Shown: positions 36,442 to 46,262, counted from the first letter of the stretch. The stretch: 64,000 bases of DNA from an uncultured Lachnospiraceae bacterium (GCA_947629865.1 CANRFJ010000011.1:1-64000); one strand, 5' to 3'. Notes: a model not told the origin generated them from the sequence alone. A program made the numbers and translations.

Positions 36442-37323
36442 ATGTTTAGTCAGTTTTTTGGAAATTATCTGCTGGAAAACCAGAAAATCACCGACGGGCA
36501 ATATTCCTCCTGTATGGATTACATAAAGGCAAACCGCGTTAAGCTGGGACTGATTGCCGAGGCGGAAGGACTGCTCACCCGCGAGCAGGCGACAAAACTG
36601 AACCAGCTGCAGACGCAATCCGATAAACGTTTCGGCGATTTAGCTATAGAACAGGGATATCTGACAGAATCGGACGTCGACTATCTGTTGAGCCGTCAGG
36701 GAAACCCCTACTTGATCTTCGTCCAGGCCCTTGAGGAAAACCAATGCCTGTCGCGGGAGGAAATCGAGCAGTGCCTGAAAGATTTCCAGAGTGACAACGG
36801 TTATTCCGATACTGTGATGAAAGCGATTCAGGACGGCGACATCGAGCAGTTTCTCCCGGCCTTTGTGGAGGAGGACTACTCCGACTACCTGCCCCTAATC
36901 GGACTGGCTCTGCGCAGCATCGTCCGCTTTATAAGTTCCTATATCCGTATCGAAAAGGGGCGTTTTGTTCCCTTCCTGAAGACCAGATACGCCGCCTACC
37001 AGCACACGGTGGGAGACCATAACGGCTTCTTGGGATTCTGCTCTGACAGCGATGGTATACTGGCCATTGCGAGCGGGTATGCTAAAGAAGAACTTGACAA
37101 GGTAGACGAAGACGCGCTTGATGCGGTCGGAGAATTTACCAACTGTATCAACGGACTGTATGCCGCCGAACTGAGTTATCAGGATATAAACATCGACATG
37201 CAGCCGCCGGAACTGCTTTTTGATACCACAATCAAAGAGGAACAGGGATTTTACGTCCTCCCCCTTTATCTGGAGGGCAGACAATCCAGCTTAATCATTA
37301 AAATTGGTGAAAAGGAGAGGTAG
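36442..37323 (+). CDS. CheX-like chemotaxis phosphatase with an N-terminal MshEN/T2SSE-N-like region
   Basis: 293 aa. The N-terminal half (about 1-115) has helical repeats such as LGLIAEAEGLLTREQATKLNQL and KRFGDLAIEQGYLTESDVDYLL, cadences seen in the T2SSE-N/MshEN family. The C-terminal half (about 130-290) resembles CheC/CheX phosphatases. Residues D-x3-E-x2-N followed 21 residues later by P (VGEFTNCING ... DMQPPE) match the catalytic signature. The next gene is a CheY, the likely substrate. GAAAGGAG precedes the ATG. Confidence 0.75.
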   Translation: MFSQFFGNYLLENQKITDGQYSSCMDYIKANRVKLGLIAEAEGLLTREQATKLNQLQTQSDKRFGDLAIEQGYLTESDVDYLLSRQGNPYLIFVQALEENQCLSREEIEQCLKDFQSDNGYSDTVMKAIQDGDIEQFLPAFVEEDYSDYLPLIGLALRSIVRFISSYIRIEKGRFVPFLKTRYAAYQHTVGDHNGFLGFCSDSDGILAIASGYAKEELDKVDEDALDAVGEFTNCINGLYAAELSYQDINIDMQPPELLFDTTIKEEQGFYVLPLYLEGRQSSLIIKIGEKER

Positions 37324-37327
37324 GATT

Positions 37328-37684
37328 ATGGCAAAAATACTTATTGTTGACGACTCACGAACCTCGCGCCGTATGCTGAAAAATATCCTTGTAGAAAATG
37401 GACATGAAGTTATTGGCGAAGCGGAAAACGGCCAGATTGGCTACGAAAAATACATTGAACTGGAGCCGGACATTGTCACCCTGGACATCACCATGCCGGT
37501 TTTGGACGGCCTGGGTTCTCTGGAAAAAATTATGGACTTCGATGACGAAGCCATTGTCATAATGGTAACGGCAGCCGGACAGAAAGAAAAAATGGTTGAA
37601 GCCATCAAGCTTGGCGCCACGGAATTTATCCAGAAACCTTTTGAACCGGATCAGATTTTGAGAGTTCTCGAAAATTTAAGTTAA
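37328..37684 (+). CDS. cheY: CheY-like single-domain response regulator
   Basis: A 118-aa receiver domain without an output domain. KILIVDDSRTSRRMLKN (acidic pair), IVTLDITMPVLDG (phospho-acceptor Asp), IMVTAAGQ (switch Thr) and FIQKPFEP (Lys) are intact. The ATG at 37328 follows AAAGGAGAGG and lies 4 bp after the CheX-like stop, so the two are co-transcribed and probably translationally linked. Confidence 0.93.
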   Translation: MAKILIVDDSRTSRRMLKNILVENGHEVIGEAENGQIGYEKYIELEPDIVTLDITMPVLDGLGSLEKIMDFDDEAIVIMVTAAGQKEKMVEAIKLGATEFIQKPFEPDQILRVLENLS

Positions 37685-37691
37685 ATTCCAG

Positions 37692-37724
37692 AAAATCCAC
37701 GGGCCAAAGCCCGTGGATTTTTTT
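37692..37724 (+). terminator. Rho-independent terminator after cheY
   Basis: AAAATCCACGGG-CCAAAG-CCCGTGGATTTTTTT. The A-run before the stem allows it to work also for the opposing minus-strand gene. Confidence 0.93.
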
Positions 37725-37777
37725 ATCTTCTTTCAGATCAGAGCAAAAACGCTTCTCACTTTTGAGAGCGGCACCTC

Positions 37778-38572
37778 TCAGCCGCCGCTTTTTACACTCC
37801 CAAGCGCCACTTCGCCGGTCTTGAGCCACCGCAGAATCATCCACGCGGAGGCCGCCGCCATCAGCGCCAGAATTCCGTAAAAGAGAATCCGCGCCGCCAT
37901 TCCCGGCAGATACTGCTGGAACAGCGCATTGGTAAAGCTAATGAAAAACTGCACCAGAATCGGCGTCCCCCAGGCCGCCTGTCTGTTCTTCTCCAGATAA
38001 AATTTTCCGAGGAGGAGCGCCACGCCTGTGTATATGATGAGCAGAAGTATGCAGCGCAGGGCGTCCATGTACATGGAGGCCGCCGACGTATTCAGAATAG
38101 ACTGCTTCAATTCCTCCGACTTTGCAAAGGTTCCCGCGTTTATCTGAAACGAATAATACAGGCTCATGCTGTAGGTGGCGAGAATATACCAGCCCGTGTT
38201 GCCGAGGCCAAATCCCAGCCCGATCGTGGCGGATCGGTACAGAGAGCGCTGTTTCTGGTTGGTCAGATATGTGCCCCAGTACATTCCGAGAGCCACGAAA
38301 ACTGCGCATAAAAGTCCGTATATCAACGCACTCAGAAGAAAACTGTTCTCCGTGAGATTTTTGAACCAGACAAAGTTTGTCAATATGACAATCAGCATCA
38401 GATAGATTAACTCCTGCCACAAAAATCCTAGAATACCATACCCGATCGCGCCGGGCATACCCGTCTCCAGCTTGCTCGAACGCCTGTGGATCAGAATATA
38501 GAAAACAACCGCCACCAGTATCGGGAGCAGCATTGCCACACACATTCCTGTCATTTGTCCTGCTGAAACCAT
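37778..38572 (-). CDS. Polytopic membrane protein, distant YhfC-like
   Basis: 264 aa with about seven hydrophobic helices (MCVAMLLPILVAVVFYILI, IYLMLIVILTNFV, ALIYGLLCAVFVALGMYW, CILLLIIYTGVALLLG and others). The opening MVSAGQMTGM... and the helix layout recall the YhfC putative intramembrane peptidase family. However, the Glu-Glu-x-x-Arg motif expected in helix 4 and the His/Glu motif of helix 5 are not seen (the region reads GLGFGLGNTGWY). It may be an inactive relative or another family. Last gene in the prfB-cheW-hom-apgM line. Confidence 0.5.
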   Translation of the reverse strand: MVSAGQMTGMCVAMLLPILVAVVFYILIHRRSSKLETGMPGAIGYGILGFLWQELIYLMLIVILTNFVWFKNLTENSFLLSALIYGLLCAVFVALGMYWGTYLTNQKQRSLYRSATIGLGFGLGNTGWYILATYSMSLYYSFQINAGTFAKSEELKQSILNTSAASMYMDALRCILLLIIYTGVALLLGKFYLEKNRQAAWGTPILVQFFISFTNALFQQYLPGMAARILFYGILALMAAASAWMILRWLKTGEVALGSVKSGG

Positions 38573-38594
38573 ACGCTTATTCCTTTCCTTTCAT

Positions 38595-39797
38595 TCAATC
38601 CGCAAGCAGGGAGCGTATCAGCTCATAGCCGGGATCCGTAAAACGGCCGCTGGCTCCTGCCTCCTTTTCGTTGTAATGCCATGTATGGGACTGCTCCTTC
38701 GTGCTGTCATACAGCATATATGGCACCGGTTCACCGGAATGAGTCCGGGTGCGGATCGGCGTGGGGTGATCCGGCAGAACCAGAATACGGTAATCCTCGC
38801 CGGAATTATCCAGTTTTTCCGTGAGTCTGGACAAAATCTTCGCGTCGATGGACTCAATCGCCTGTATTTTCCGCTCCACACTTCCCTGATGGCCCATTTC
38901 GTCCGGAGCCTCCACATGAATGTAGACAAAATCAAAGCCGTCCTCCAATAACGCCTTTGCCGCCGCGTCCGCCTTGCCCTCGTAATTGGTATTCAGGGTT
39001 CCGTCCGCCCCCTCTACCTGAATGTTCGCCATTCCGGCGCCCACGGCAATACCTTTTAACAGATCCACGGCGGAGATCATCGCTCCCTTTTTGTGAAATT
39101 TCTTCTCAAAAGCATCGAGCGACGGCCTCGTTCCGGCTCCCCAGAACCAGAGTGAATTTGCCTTGTTAAGCCCCTTTTGCGCCCTCGCCTCGTTCAGGGG
39201 ATGGTGATTCAGAATATCAAAGCTTTTCCTCATCATATCCCGAAGTTTTTCGTCCTCCGGCAGGTACTCCCCTATGGTCTTTCCGAGAATATCGTGGGGC
39301 GGAACCAGCTCCACCGTCTCGCCGCCCTTCCAGATAGTGCAGTGGCGGTAACTGGTTCCCACCCAGAACTTGTATATATCATTCTGCAGTTCTTTCCGCA
39401 CGGCCTCTATGAGCACAGCGGCGTCCTCCGTGGATATCTCGCCGCTGCTGTGGTCGAGAATCTCTCTCTGCTCATACGGCACATCTCCCTCAGAGAGCGT
39501 GACAATATTGCAGCGCAGGGCAATATCCGTATCCTCCATAGGCACGCCGATGCTGAGCGCCTCCAGCGGAGAACGTCCAGTGTAATATTTCTTCGGATCA
39601 TAGCCCAGCACCGCCAGATTGGCCGTGTCGCTCCCCGGCTTCATTCCGTCCGGAATCGTTTTGGCCATGCCAATCTCCGACTTTGCAGCCAGTCTGTCCA
39701 TATTGGGTGTATCTGCATATTCTAACGGCGTCTTCCCGCCCAGCTGCGCTATGGGTTCGTCCGCCATACCGTCTCCCAAAACTAAAGCATATTTCAT
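38595..39797 (-). CDS. apgM: ApgM-family phosphoglycerate mutase-like protein, candidate homoserine kinase
   Basis: A 400-aa alkaline-phosphatase-superfamily protein of the archaeal-type cofactor-independent mutase family. Metal and Ser residues are in ALVLGDGMAD and PGSDTANLAVLGYDP; later metal ligands in YIHVEAPDEMGHQGS and LVLPDHPTPIRTRTHS are intact. The family can interconvert 3- and 2-phosphoglycerate. It lies 23 bp after hom, and no thrB is nearby. Bacterial members of this family next to hom have been proposed to be alternative homoserine kinases. I favour that role here but the sequence does not prove it. Confidence 0.85.
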   Translation of the reverse strand: MKYALVLGDGMADEPIAQLGGKTPLEYADTPNMDRLAAKSEIGMAKTIPDGMKPGSDTANLAVLGYDPKKYYTGRSPLEALSIGVPMEDTDIALRCNIVTLSEGDVPYEQREILDHSSGEISTEDAAVLIEAVRKELQNDIYKFWVGTSYRHCTIWKGGETVELVPPHDILGKTIGEYLPEDEKLRDMMRKSFDILNHHPLNEARAQKGLNKANSLWFWGAGTRPSLDAFEKKFHKKGAMISAVDLLKGIAVGAGMANIQVEGADGTLNTNYEGKADAAAKALLEDGFDFVYIHVEAPDEMGHQGSVERKIQAIESIDAKILSRLTEKLDNSGEDYRILVLPDHPTPIRTRTHSGEPVPYMLYDSTKEQSHTWHYNEKEAGASGRFTDPGYELIRSLLAD

Positions 39798-39820
39798 AAT
39801 AAATTTTGCCTCCCTGTCTG

Positions 39821-41026
39821 CTAAAATCCCACGCGGATGCGGGTGATAAAGGTGTCAAAACCAGCTATGGTATCATTGAAAGTCTTTTCCTTCATCTTGC
39901 CCGTAATAAATCCAAACTCGTCCGGAATACCGGCGTCCACAGGCTCTATATCGTCAAATTCGGCCTCGGCCTTCGCTCTCTCCGAAGCGCTTATGCGGAC
40001 AAAGAACCGGTTCTCCATCTCGTCCATCGGCGCCACCGCCTGCTTTTCGTCTTCCCAGATCGTCATGACATTTACGTTCATGTGCTTCACGGCGTCTACC
40101 ACATCCGAGACAACCGCGCTGGCTGTAGCCTCTTTACCGGCTCCCTTGCCGTAGAACATCACGTCCCCCAGCATATTGCCGGTGACGCAGATTGCGTTAA
40201 AGACGTCGTTGACAGCGAAAAGCGGATTGTCGCTCTTTATCATCTGGGGAGCCACCATAGCGTATAACTTCTCCCCCGATTTCCTGCTGGAGCCCAGAAT
40301 CTTGATCGCCGCTCCCATCGCCTTTGCATATTGGAAATCCGTGGCAGTTATCTCTGTGATACCCTCGGTATAAATATCTTCATAATCCACCTGCTGCCCG
40401 TAGGCTAACGATGTGAGAATCGCGATTTTGCGGCAGGCGTCATAGCCCTCCACATCCGCCGTCGGATCCTTCTCCGCGTAGCCGAGCCTCTGCGCCTCCT
40501 TCAATACATCGGAAAAATCCGATCCCTCGTTGGCCATTTTGGTGAGGATATAATTGGTCGTGCCGTTCAAAATTCCATTGATCTGCTCAATGCGGTCGGC
40601 GGTGAGGCTCTGGTTCAGAGGGCGGATAATCGGAATACCGCCGCCCACACTGGCCTCAAAAAGGAAGTTCACACTCCGGCTCTTGGCAATGTGCACCAGT
40701 TCAGCGCCATAGGCGGCCACCAGCTCCTTGTTGGAGGTGCACACGCTCTTGCCGGCAAGAAGCGCCTGCTTCACAAATTCGTAGGCCGGTTTGGTTCCCC
40801 CCATGGTCTCCACAACAATGGAAATTTCCGGATCGCCGGCTATTACGCTGTAGTCATGCACCACCTTGCTCTGCACAGGATCTCCCGGAAAGTCCCGCAG
40901 ATCCAGAACATATTTTACCTCTACCTCCTGCCCCGCGCGCCTTGCGATTACCTTGGCATTGGTATTCAAGACCTCCACGACGCCGGAGCCCACCGTTCCA
41001 TATCCTAACACTGCTATCTTAATCAT
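39821..41026 (-). CDS. hom: Homoserine dehydrogenase
   Basis: A 401-aa enzyme reducing aspartate semialdehyde to homoserine (threonine/methionine branch). The NAD(P)-binding loop is VLGYGTVGSGVVEVL, the catalytic region GILNGTTNYILTKM and EAQRLGYAEKDPTADVEGYD. The C-terminal 60 residues (NRFFVRISASERAKAE onward) look like a short ACT domain, suggesting feedback control by threonine. The ATG lies within the last codons of cheW, with GGAGG six bases upstream. Confidence 0.97.
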   Translation of the reverse strand: MIKIAVLGYGTVGSGVVEVLNTNAKVIARRAGQEVEVKYVLDLRDFPGDPVQSKVVHDYSVIAGDPEISIVVETMGGTKPAYEFVKQALLAGKSVCTSNKELVAAYGAELVHIAKSRSVNFLFEASVGGGIPIIRPLNQSLTADRIEQINGILNGTTNYILTKMANEGSDFSDVLKEAQRLGYAEKDPTADVEGYDACRKIAILTSLAYGQQVDYEDIYTEGITEITATDFQYAKAMGAAIKILGSSRKSGEKLYAMVAPQMIKSDNPLFAVNDVFNAICVTGNMLGDVMFYGKGAGKEATASAVVSDVVDAVKHMNVNVMTIWEDEKQAVAPMDEMENRFFVRISASERAKAEAEFDDIEPVDAGIPDEFGFITGKMKEKTFNDTIAGFDTFITRIRVGF

Positions 41027-41489
41027 CTTCGTCCTCCATATTGTCTACCAATTCAGCAACTTTTTTCCATTCTTCCGCATTGAGAAGTTTATCCGGACTG
41101 AGTACCAGAACCAGATCCGTCCCACACCGCGCCACAAAATCCATGTAGTCGGCGCGCTTGGCCTGCGCCAGGGGCGGGAAGTTCTGGGCATTTGCCCCAT
41201 CTACCTTAAAGATACCGCCCAGACCGTCTGACACAAGAGCCAGTTTGCCATAGCTGGTGCGCATAACAATGTATTTTGTTTCCACTGTCCTCTCCGCAGG
41301 CGGAAGAAGCAGACACTTTTTGATGTCCACAACAGGGATCTTCTCACCCCGGATTACCACGAAGCCCATGACATATTCCGGTCTGTCCGGCGGCAAAAGC
41401 ATATCTCGGTAATTTTCGATTCCCTGCATCTTCTCCACTTCAATACCATATTCCTTCCCACTCAGAAAAAATGCAACAATTTCTTTCAC
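41019..41489 (-). CDS. cheW: CheW-like chemotaxis coupling protein
   Basis: A 156-aa single CheW domain: EIVAFFLSGKEYGIEVEKMQGI, PPDRPEYVMGFVVIRGEKIPVVDIKK, KLALVSDGLGGIF. It would couple receptors to CheA. GTG at 41489 is the likely start (8 bases after GGAGG); an ATG five codons upstream has no site. It overlaps hom by 8 bp. No other chemotaxis gene is in this unit. Confidence 0.88.
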   Translation of the reverse strand: MKEIVAFFLSGKEYGIEVEKMQGIENYRDMLLPPDRPEYVMGFVVIRGEKIPVVDIKKCLLLPPAERTVETKYIVMRTSYGKLALVSDGLGGIFKVDGANAQNFPPLAQAKRADYMDFVARCGTDLVLVLSPDKLLNAEEWKKVAELVDNMEDEDD

Positions 41490-41510
41490 ACGGCATACCT
41501 CCATCTGAAC

Positions 41511-42618
41511 TTATCTGCCATTTATCCATTTCAGATACGCATTCATAAACAAATCAATATCTCCGTCCATTACCGCGGAGACATTTCCCGTCTCCATCTC
41601 TGTCCGATGGTCTTTGACCATGGTGTAGGGCTGCATGACATAGGAGCGGATCTGACTGCCCCAGCCGATCTCCCTGACCTCACCGCGGATATCCGCCTCC
41701 TTCTCAAGGTTTTCCTGCTCCCGCAAAAGAAGGAGTTTTGCCTTGAGCATCTGCATCGCCTTGTCCTTATTCATGTGCTGAGACCGCTCGTTCTGGCACT
41801 GCACTACGATTCCGGTCGGAAAATGGGTGATGCGGATAGCGGACGAAGTCTTATTGATATGCTGTCCGCCGGCCCCGCTGGAGCGGTAGGTGTCAATGCG
41901 TATGTCCTCATCGTTGATCTCAATGTCGATATCTCTCTCGATATCCGGCATCACATCACAGGACACAAAGGACGTCTGCCTCTTTCCCGCCGCATTAAAG
42001 GGGGAGATGCGCACCAGGCGGTGAACGCCGTGCTCGCTCTTTAAGTAGCCGTATGCATTATCCCCGCGGATCTCCAGCGTCACGGACTTTAAACCCGCCT
42101 CATCTCCGTCCAGGGAATCCAGCACCGTCACGCCAAATCCCCTCTTGTCCGCCCATTTTTCATACATGCGGCAGAGCATCTCCGCCCAGTCGCAGCTCTC
42201 GGTGCCGCCGGCTCCCGCATGGAGAGTCAGGATAGCGTTCTCCGAGTCATGCTCGCCCGTGAGCAGTGTCGTTATGCGGAGATCGTCAAACGCGCGCCGG
42301 AACTCCTCAAATTCCTGACGGACTTCCGGTACCAGGGACGCGTCTCCCTCCTCATTGCCCATCTCAATGAGCGTCATAATGTCCTCATAGGAGGCGCTCA
42401 GGCTGTCGGCGCGCTCAATCACGCTCTTTAAGTCTTTTGCTTCCTTCATGGAGGCGCTTGCTTTTTCCGCGTCCTCCCAGAAATCCGGCGCTTCCATATT
42501 GCGCTCTAATTCCTCTACCCTCAGTTTCTTGTCTTCTAAGTTAAAGTGAATCCCTTACTTCCAGAAGCGGCTTTTCGAAACTGCTCAATTCGATACGAAT
42601 ATTATCCAGTTCTACCAC
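41511..42618 (-). CDS. prfB: Peptide chain release factor 2, programmed +1 frameshift at UAA
   Basis: RF2 of about 368 aa encoded in two frames. Frame one starts at GTG 42618 (site AGGTGGTG) and reads (M)VELDNIRIELSSFEKPLL...RDSL up to TAA at 42541-42543. Reading continues after a +1 slip on CTT-T into the frame ending at 41511: NLEDKKLRVEELERNMEAPD. An internal Shine-Dalgarno-like AAGGG sits upstream of CTT-TAA-C. GAGGQHINKTSSA carries the catalytic GGQ and ISPFNAAGKRQ the stop-recognition SPF. The in-frame stop is UAA instead of the near-universal UGA. Downstream of secA, as in other Firmicutes. Confidence 0.95.
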
Positions 42619-42684
42619 AAAATCACCACCTGTATTTTTATTTTATCGGGTACGGTTCACCGTCCCCTGTCTGCCCCGACGCCC

Positions 42685-45246
42685 TTAGCGGCCGCAGCAA
42701 TACTTATATTTTTTCCCGCTTCCGCATGGACACGGGGCGTTTCTGCTGATCTTATCCGACTTTCTCACAATCGGCGCGTTGGCGGAGTCGTCCTTATTTG
42801 TACCCGTAACCTCGGCTACCTGCTCCCTCTCCACCTTCTGCTCAATGCGGACATGCATAAGCGTCTTTACCGTCTCCTCACGAATTGCCTCCGTCATGCC
42901 GTTGAACATATCGTAACCCTGAAGGCGGTACTCTACCACCGGATCCCGCTGGCCAAACGCCTGCAGTCCAATTCCCTGACGCAGCTGATCCATGTCGTCT
43001 ATGTGATCCATCCACCGGCTGTCTGTCACGCGGAGAATAATGACGCGCTCAATCTCTCGGATCTGTTCCTCATCCGGAAACTCCGCCTCTTTGCTCTCAT
43101 AGAAGCGCATCGCCGCCTCCTTCAGTTTCTGGATCAGGCCGCTCTTAGTCAGATTGCTGAGCTCCCCGCCATCCAGCGTGACCGGCTCCAGCGGAATGAC
43201 CGGCAGAAGGATCTCGTTGAGTTCATCTAAATCCCACTCCTCCGGCTGCTGGTCGTCGCCGATGACGGCGTTGATATATTTCTCAACCAGTTCGTCAATC
43301 ATACCCACAATGGTATCCCGCATGTTATTGCCGTCCAGCACCTTCCGGCGCTCTGCATAGATAATCTCTCTCTGCTCATTATTTACCTGGTCGTACTCGA
43401 GCAAGTTCTTGCGGATACCATAGTTGTTGCCCTCGATCTTCTTCTGGGCCCGCTCGATAGCCTTGCTCAGCATCTTGTGCTGAATCTGCTCGCCCTCCGG
43501 CATTCCCAGCGAGTTGAACATCTGCATAAGATTCTGCGATCCGAACAGACGCATCAGATCGTCCTCCAGGGAAATATAGAATTTGGATTCACCCGGATCT
43601 CCCTGACGTCCGGAACGTCCACGTAGCTGATTGTCAATACGTCTTGACTCGTGCCGCTCCGTGCCGATGATCTTGAGGCCGCCCAGCTCTGTCACGCCCT
43701 CGCCCAGTTTAATATCCGTACCACGTCCGGCCATGTTGGTGGCAATGGTGACGGCTCCCCGAACGCCGGCGTCCGCGATGATCTCCGCCTCCATCTCGTG
43801 GAATTTCGCATTGAGCACTTTGTGCGGAATCCCCCGTTTTTTCAACAGTTGGGACAACTCCTCCGATGCGTCGATGGTAATGGTTCCGACCAACACCGGC
43901 TGCCCCTTCTCATGGCTCTCCACAATGTCCGCCACAATCGCATTCAGTTTTTCCCGTCTGGTCTTGTATACGGAATCCTCGTGGTCAATACGCTGTACCG
44001 GAAGGTTGGTAGGAATCTCCACTACGTCCATGCCGTAGATCTCACGGAACTCCTTCTCCTCCGTGAGAGCCGTACCGGTCATACCGCACTTTTTAGTATA
44101 TTTATTGAAGAAATTCTGGAAAGTGATGGTGGCCAGCGTCTTGCTCTCCCTCTTTACCTTCACATGCTCCTTTGCCTCGATGGCCTGATGCAGTCCGTCG
44201 GAATAGCGGCGGCCCGGCATGATACGTCCGGTAAACTCATCTACGATTAATACCTGGTCGTCCTTTACCACATAGTCCTTATCAAGGTGCATCAGCGCAT
44301 GGGCCCGCAGAGACAGGTTGACGCAGTGCTGGATCTCCAGGTTCTCCGGATCCGCCAGATTTTCCAGATGGAAAAATCGCTCCACCTTCTTGATTCCCTG
44401 CTCCGTCAGGTTGACTGTCTTCTCCTTCTCATTGGCAACATAGTCGCCGGTCTCGTTGCTGTCCTCCTTCATCAGGATATCCATTTTGGATAATTCCTTC
44501 TCCGTTCCCTTTTTCAACTGGCGCACCAGATTGTCGCAGGCCTCATAGATCTTTGTGGATTTTCCGCTGGAGCCAGAAATAATCAACGGCGTCCTGGCCT
44601 CGTCGATCAGCACCGAGTCCACCTCGTCCACAATGGCATAGTGCAGTTCCCGCTGCACTAACTGTTCCTTATAAATCACCATATTGTCGCGGAGGTAGTC
44701 AAAACCAAGCTCGTTGTTCGTCGCATAGGTAATATCGCAATTATAGGCCTCGCGCCGCTCATCATTATCCATACTGTTGAGGATAACGCCTACTGTCAGT
44801 CCCAGAAATTCATGAATCTGGCCCATCCACTCCGCATCACGCTTTGCCAGATAATCATTGACGGTAACGATATGGACGCCTTTTCCCTCCAGCGCATTCA
44901 GATACGCCGGAAGGGTGGATACCAGCGTCTTTCCCTCACCGGTACGCATCTCCGTGATACGTCCCTGGTGCAGGATCACGCCGCCGATTAACTGCACCCG
45001 AAAGTGGCGCAGTCCAATCGTCCTCTTGGACGCCTCCCTGACTACAGCGTAGGCTTCGGGCATGATGTCCTCCAACGTCTCTCCCTCTGCCAGCCGTCTC
45101 TTAAATTCCTCAGTCTTAGCTCTCAGCGCATCATCTGAAAGTTTCTCCATCTCCGGTTCGAGCGCCTCGATTTTATCTACGATAGGAATAACCCTTTTGA
45201 CCTCTCGCTCACTGTGAGTCCCAATTACTTTACTTAATAATCCCAT
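42685..45246 (-). CDS. secA: Preprotein translocase ATPase SecA
   Basis: An 853-aa motor for Sec export. It contains the DEAD-like nucleotide site ([18 protein letters not shown]), [29 protein letters not shown] and [11 protein letters not shown]. The C-terminal zinc SEC-C motif is [17 protein letters not shown]. The ATG at 45246 follows GGAGAG; the upstream frame lacks a site. Downstream of hpf. Confidence 0.98.
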   Translation of the reverse strand: MGLLSKVIGTHSEREVKRVIPIVDKIEALEPEMEKLSDDALRAKTEEFKRRLAEGETLEDIMPEAYAVVREASKRTIGLRHFRVQLIGGVILHQGRITEMRTGEGKTLVSTLPAYLNALEGKGVHIVTVNDYLAKRDAEWMGQIHEFLGLTVGVILNSMDNDERREAYNCDITYATNNELGFDYLRDNMVIYKEQLVQRELHYAIVDEVDSVLIDEARTPLIISGSSGKSTKIYEACDNLVRQLKKGTEKELSKMDILMKEDSNETGDYVANEKEKTVNLTEQGIKKVERFFHLENLADPENLEIQHCVNLSLRAHALMHLDKDYVVKDDQVLIVDEFTGRIMPGRRYSDGLHQAIEAKEHVKVKRESKTLATITFQNFFNKYTKKCGMTGTALTEEKEFREIYGMDVVEIPTNLPVQRIDHEDSVYKTRREKLNAIVADIVESHEKGQPVLVGTITIDASEELSQLLKKRGIPHKVLNAKFHEMEAEIIADAGVRGAVTIATNMAGRGTDIKLGEGVTELGGLKIIGTERHESRRIDNQLRGRSGRQGDPGESKFYISLEDDLMRLFGSQNLMQMFNSLGMPEGEQIQHKMLSKAIERAQKKIEGNNYGIRKNLLEYDQVNNEQREIIYAERRKVLDGNNMRDTIVGMIDELVEKYINAVIGDDQQPEEWDLDELNEILLPVIPLEPVTLDGGELSNLTKSGLIQKLKEAAMRFYESKEAEFPDEEQIREIERVIILRVTDSRWMDHIDDMDQLRQGIGLQAFGQRDPVVEYRLQGYDMFNGMTEAIREETVKTLMHVRIEQKVEREQVAEVTGTNKDDSANAPIVRKSDKISRNAPCPCGSGKKYKYCCGR

Positions 45247-45425
45247 TTTGTCACTCTCCAATAATTTTTCATTGCGCACGGGACGGTATTGCCCCAAATT
45301 ATTTTACCATTAGTTGGAACAGGTTTCAACTAGTATTTTCACCCGACCGCGTTTCCATATCGCCCGACTGCATTTCCATAATATGTACGCTCACGCGATT
45401 TCGGGCGGACAGATGTCCGGACATC

Positions 45426-45456
45426 AAAAAGGGCATTCTCCTGAAGGAAAATGCCC
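45426..45456 (-). terminator. Terminator between hpf and secA
   Basis: On the minus strand GGGCATT-TTCCTTCAGGAG-AATGCCC is followed by TTTTTG. Confidence 0.9.
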
Positions 45457-45474
45457 TGGCATCCTTTTCGACAA

Positions 45475-46002
45475 TTAGAATTCCGGTTCTATCAGACCGT
45501 ATGTACTTCCCTTCCTCTTATAAACCACATTGACCTCCTCTGTGTCCGAATTGCGGAACACAAAGAAATTATGTCCCAGAAGTTCCATCTGGACACAGGC
45601 CTCCTCCGGATCCATCGGCTTCATGGCAAACTTCTTGGAACGGATAATCTGAATCTCCTCCTCGTCCATGACGTCTTCCTCGATGAACGCCCTGCTCAGC
45701 TGTGCGGCATTCTGCTCTTTGTCAATGAGTTTGTTCTTATATTTGCGAAGCTGTCTCTCGATCACTTCTTCTACAAGATCAATGGACACATACATATCAG
45801 TGCTTGTCTCCTCTGCGCGGATAATACTGCCCTTCATCGGAATGGTGACTTCAATTTTCTGGCGGTTCTTCTCCGTGCTCATTGTGACATGAACCTCTGT
45901 GGAATCGTTAAAGTATCTCTCTAATTTACTGATCTTCTCCTCAACCGCTGAACGTAACCCTTCTGTTATGTCGATATTCTTTCCGCTTATTACTAAATTC
46001 AT
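45475..46002 (-). CDS. hpf: Ribosome hibernation promoting factor, long form
   Basis: 175 aa. The N-terminal S30AE/YfiA domain (MNLVISGKNIDITEGLRSAVEEKI) and the C-terminal dimerisation domain (RSKKFAMKPMDPEEACVQME, NSDTEEVNVVYKRKGSTYG) are both present, so it can form 100S ribosome dimers in stationary phase. Confidence 0.97.
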   Translation of the reverse strand: MNLVISGKNIDITEGLRSAVEEKISKLERYFNDSTEVHVTMSTEKNRQKIEVTIPMKGSIIRAEETSTDMYVSIDLVEEVIERQLRKYKNKLIDKEQNAAQLSRAFIEEDVMDEEEIQIIRSKKFAMKPMDPEEACVQMELLGHNFFVFRNSDTEEVNVVYKRKGSTYGLIEPEF

Positions 46003-46064
46003 AATATTCAGCTCCTTTGCCCATAAGTTTTAGTTGAATCCCTCAGGATCTAACTCGTAATTTC

Positions 46065-46093
46065 ATTATACAACAAAACCAGTTTTTGGGCAA
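46065..46093 (-). promoter_or_regulatory. Sigma-A promoter of hpf
   Basis: On the minus strand TTGCCC (46088-46093), 17-bp spacer, TATAAT (46065-46070), about 65 bp before the hpf ATG. Confidence 0.75.
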
Positions 46094-46201
46094 TAGAAAT
46101 TGATGGACTTTTTGAATTGCTTTCCTTAAATTGTCTTATAACTTGGGAAAATGTAAGACAAACAAATTTATTCTACAAAGGGCTTACATTTTTGTTGACA
46201 A

Positions 46202-46262
46202 TGTGTATAACTTTGTGCATAACTCTGAAATGTCGCAAAACCGTTCTTTTAAATGTGGATAA
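46202..46262 (+). promoter_or_regulatory. Cluster of three DnaA boxes
   Basis: TGTGTATAA (46202-46210), TGTGCATAA (46214-46222) and TGTGGATAA (46254-46262) all match TGTGNATAA, the complement of TTATNCACA, and all point the same way; the third is the perfect consensus box. A TTGACA hexamer (46195-46200) precedes the first. The surrounding gap (46003-46417) has no gene. It is A/T-rich, so chance matches are possible, but three in 61 bp is notable. Confidence 0.6.
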
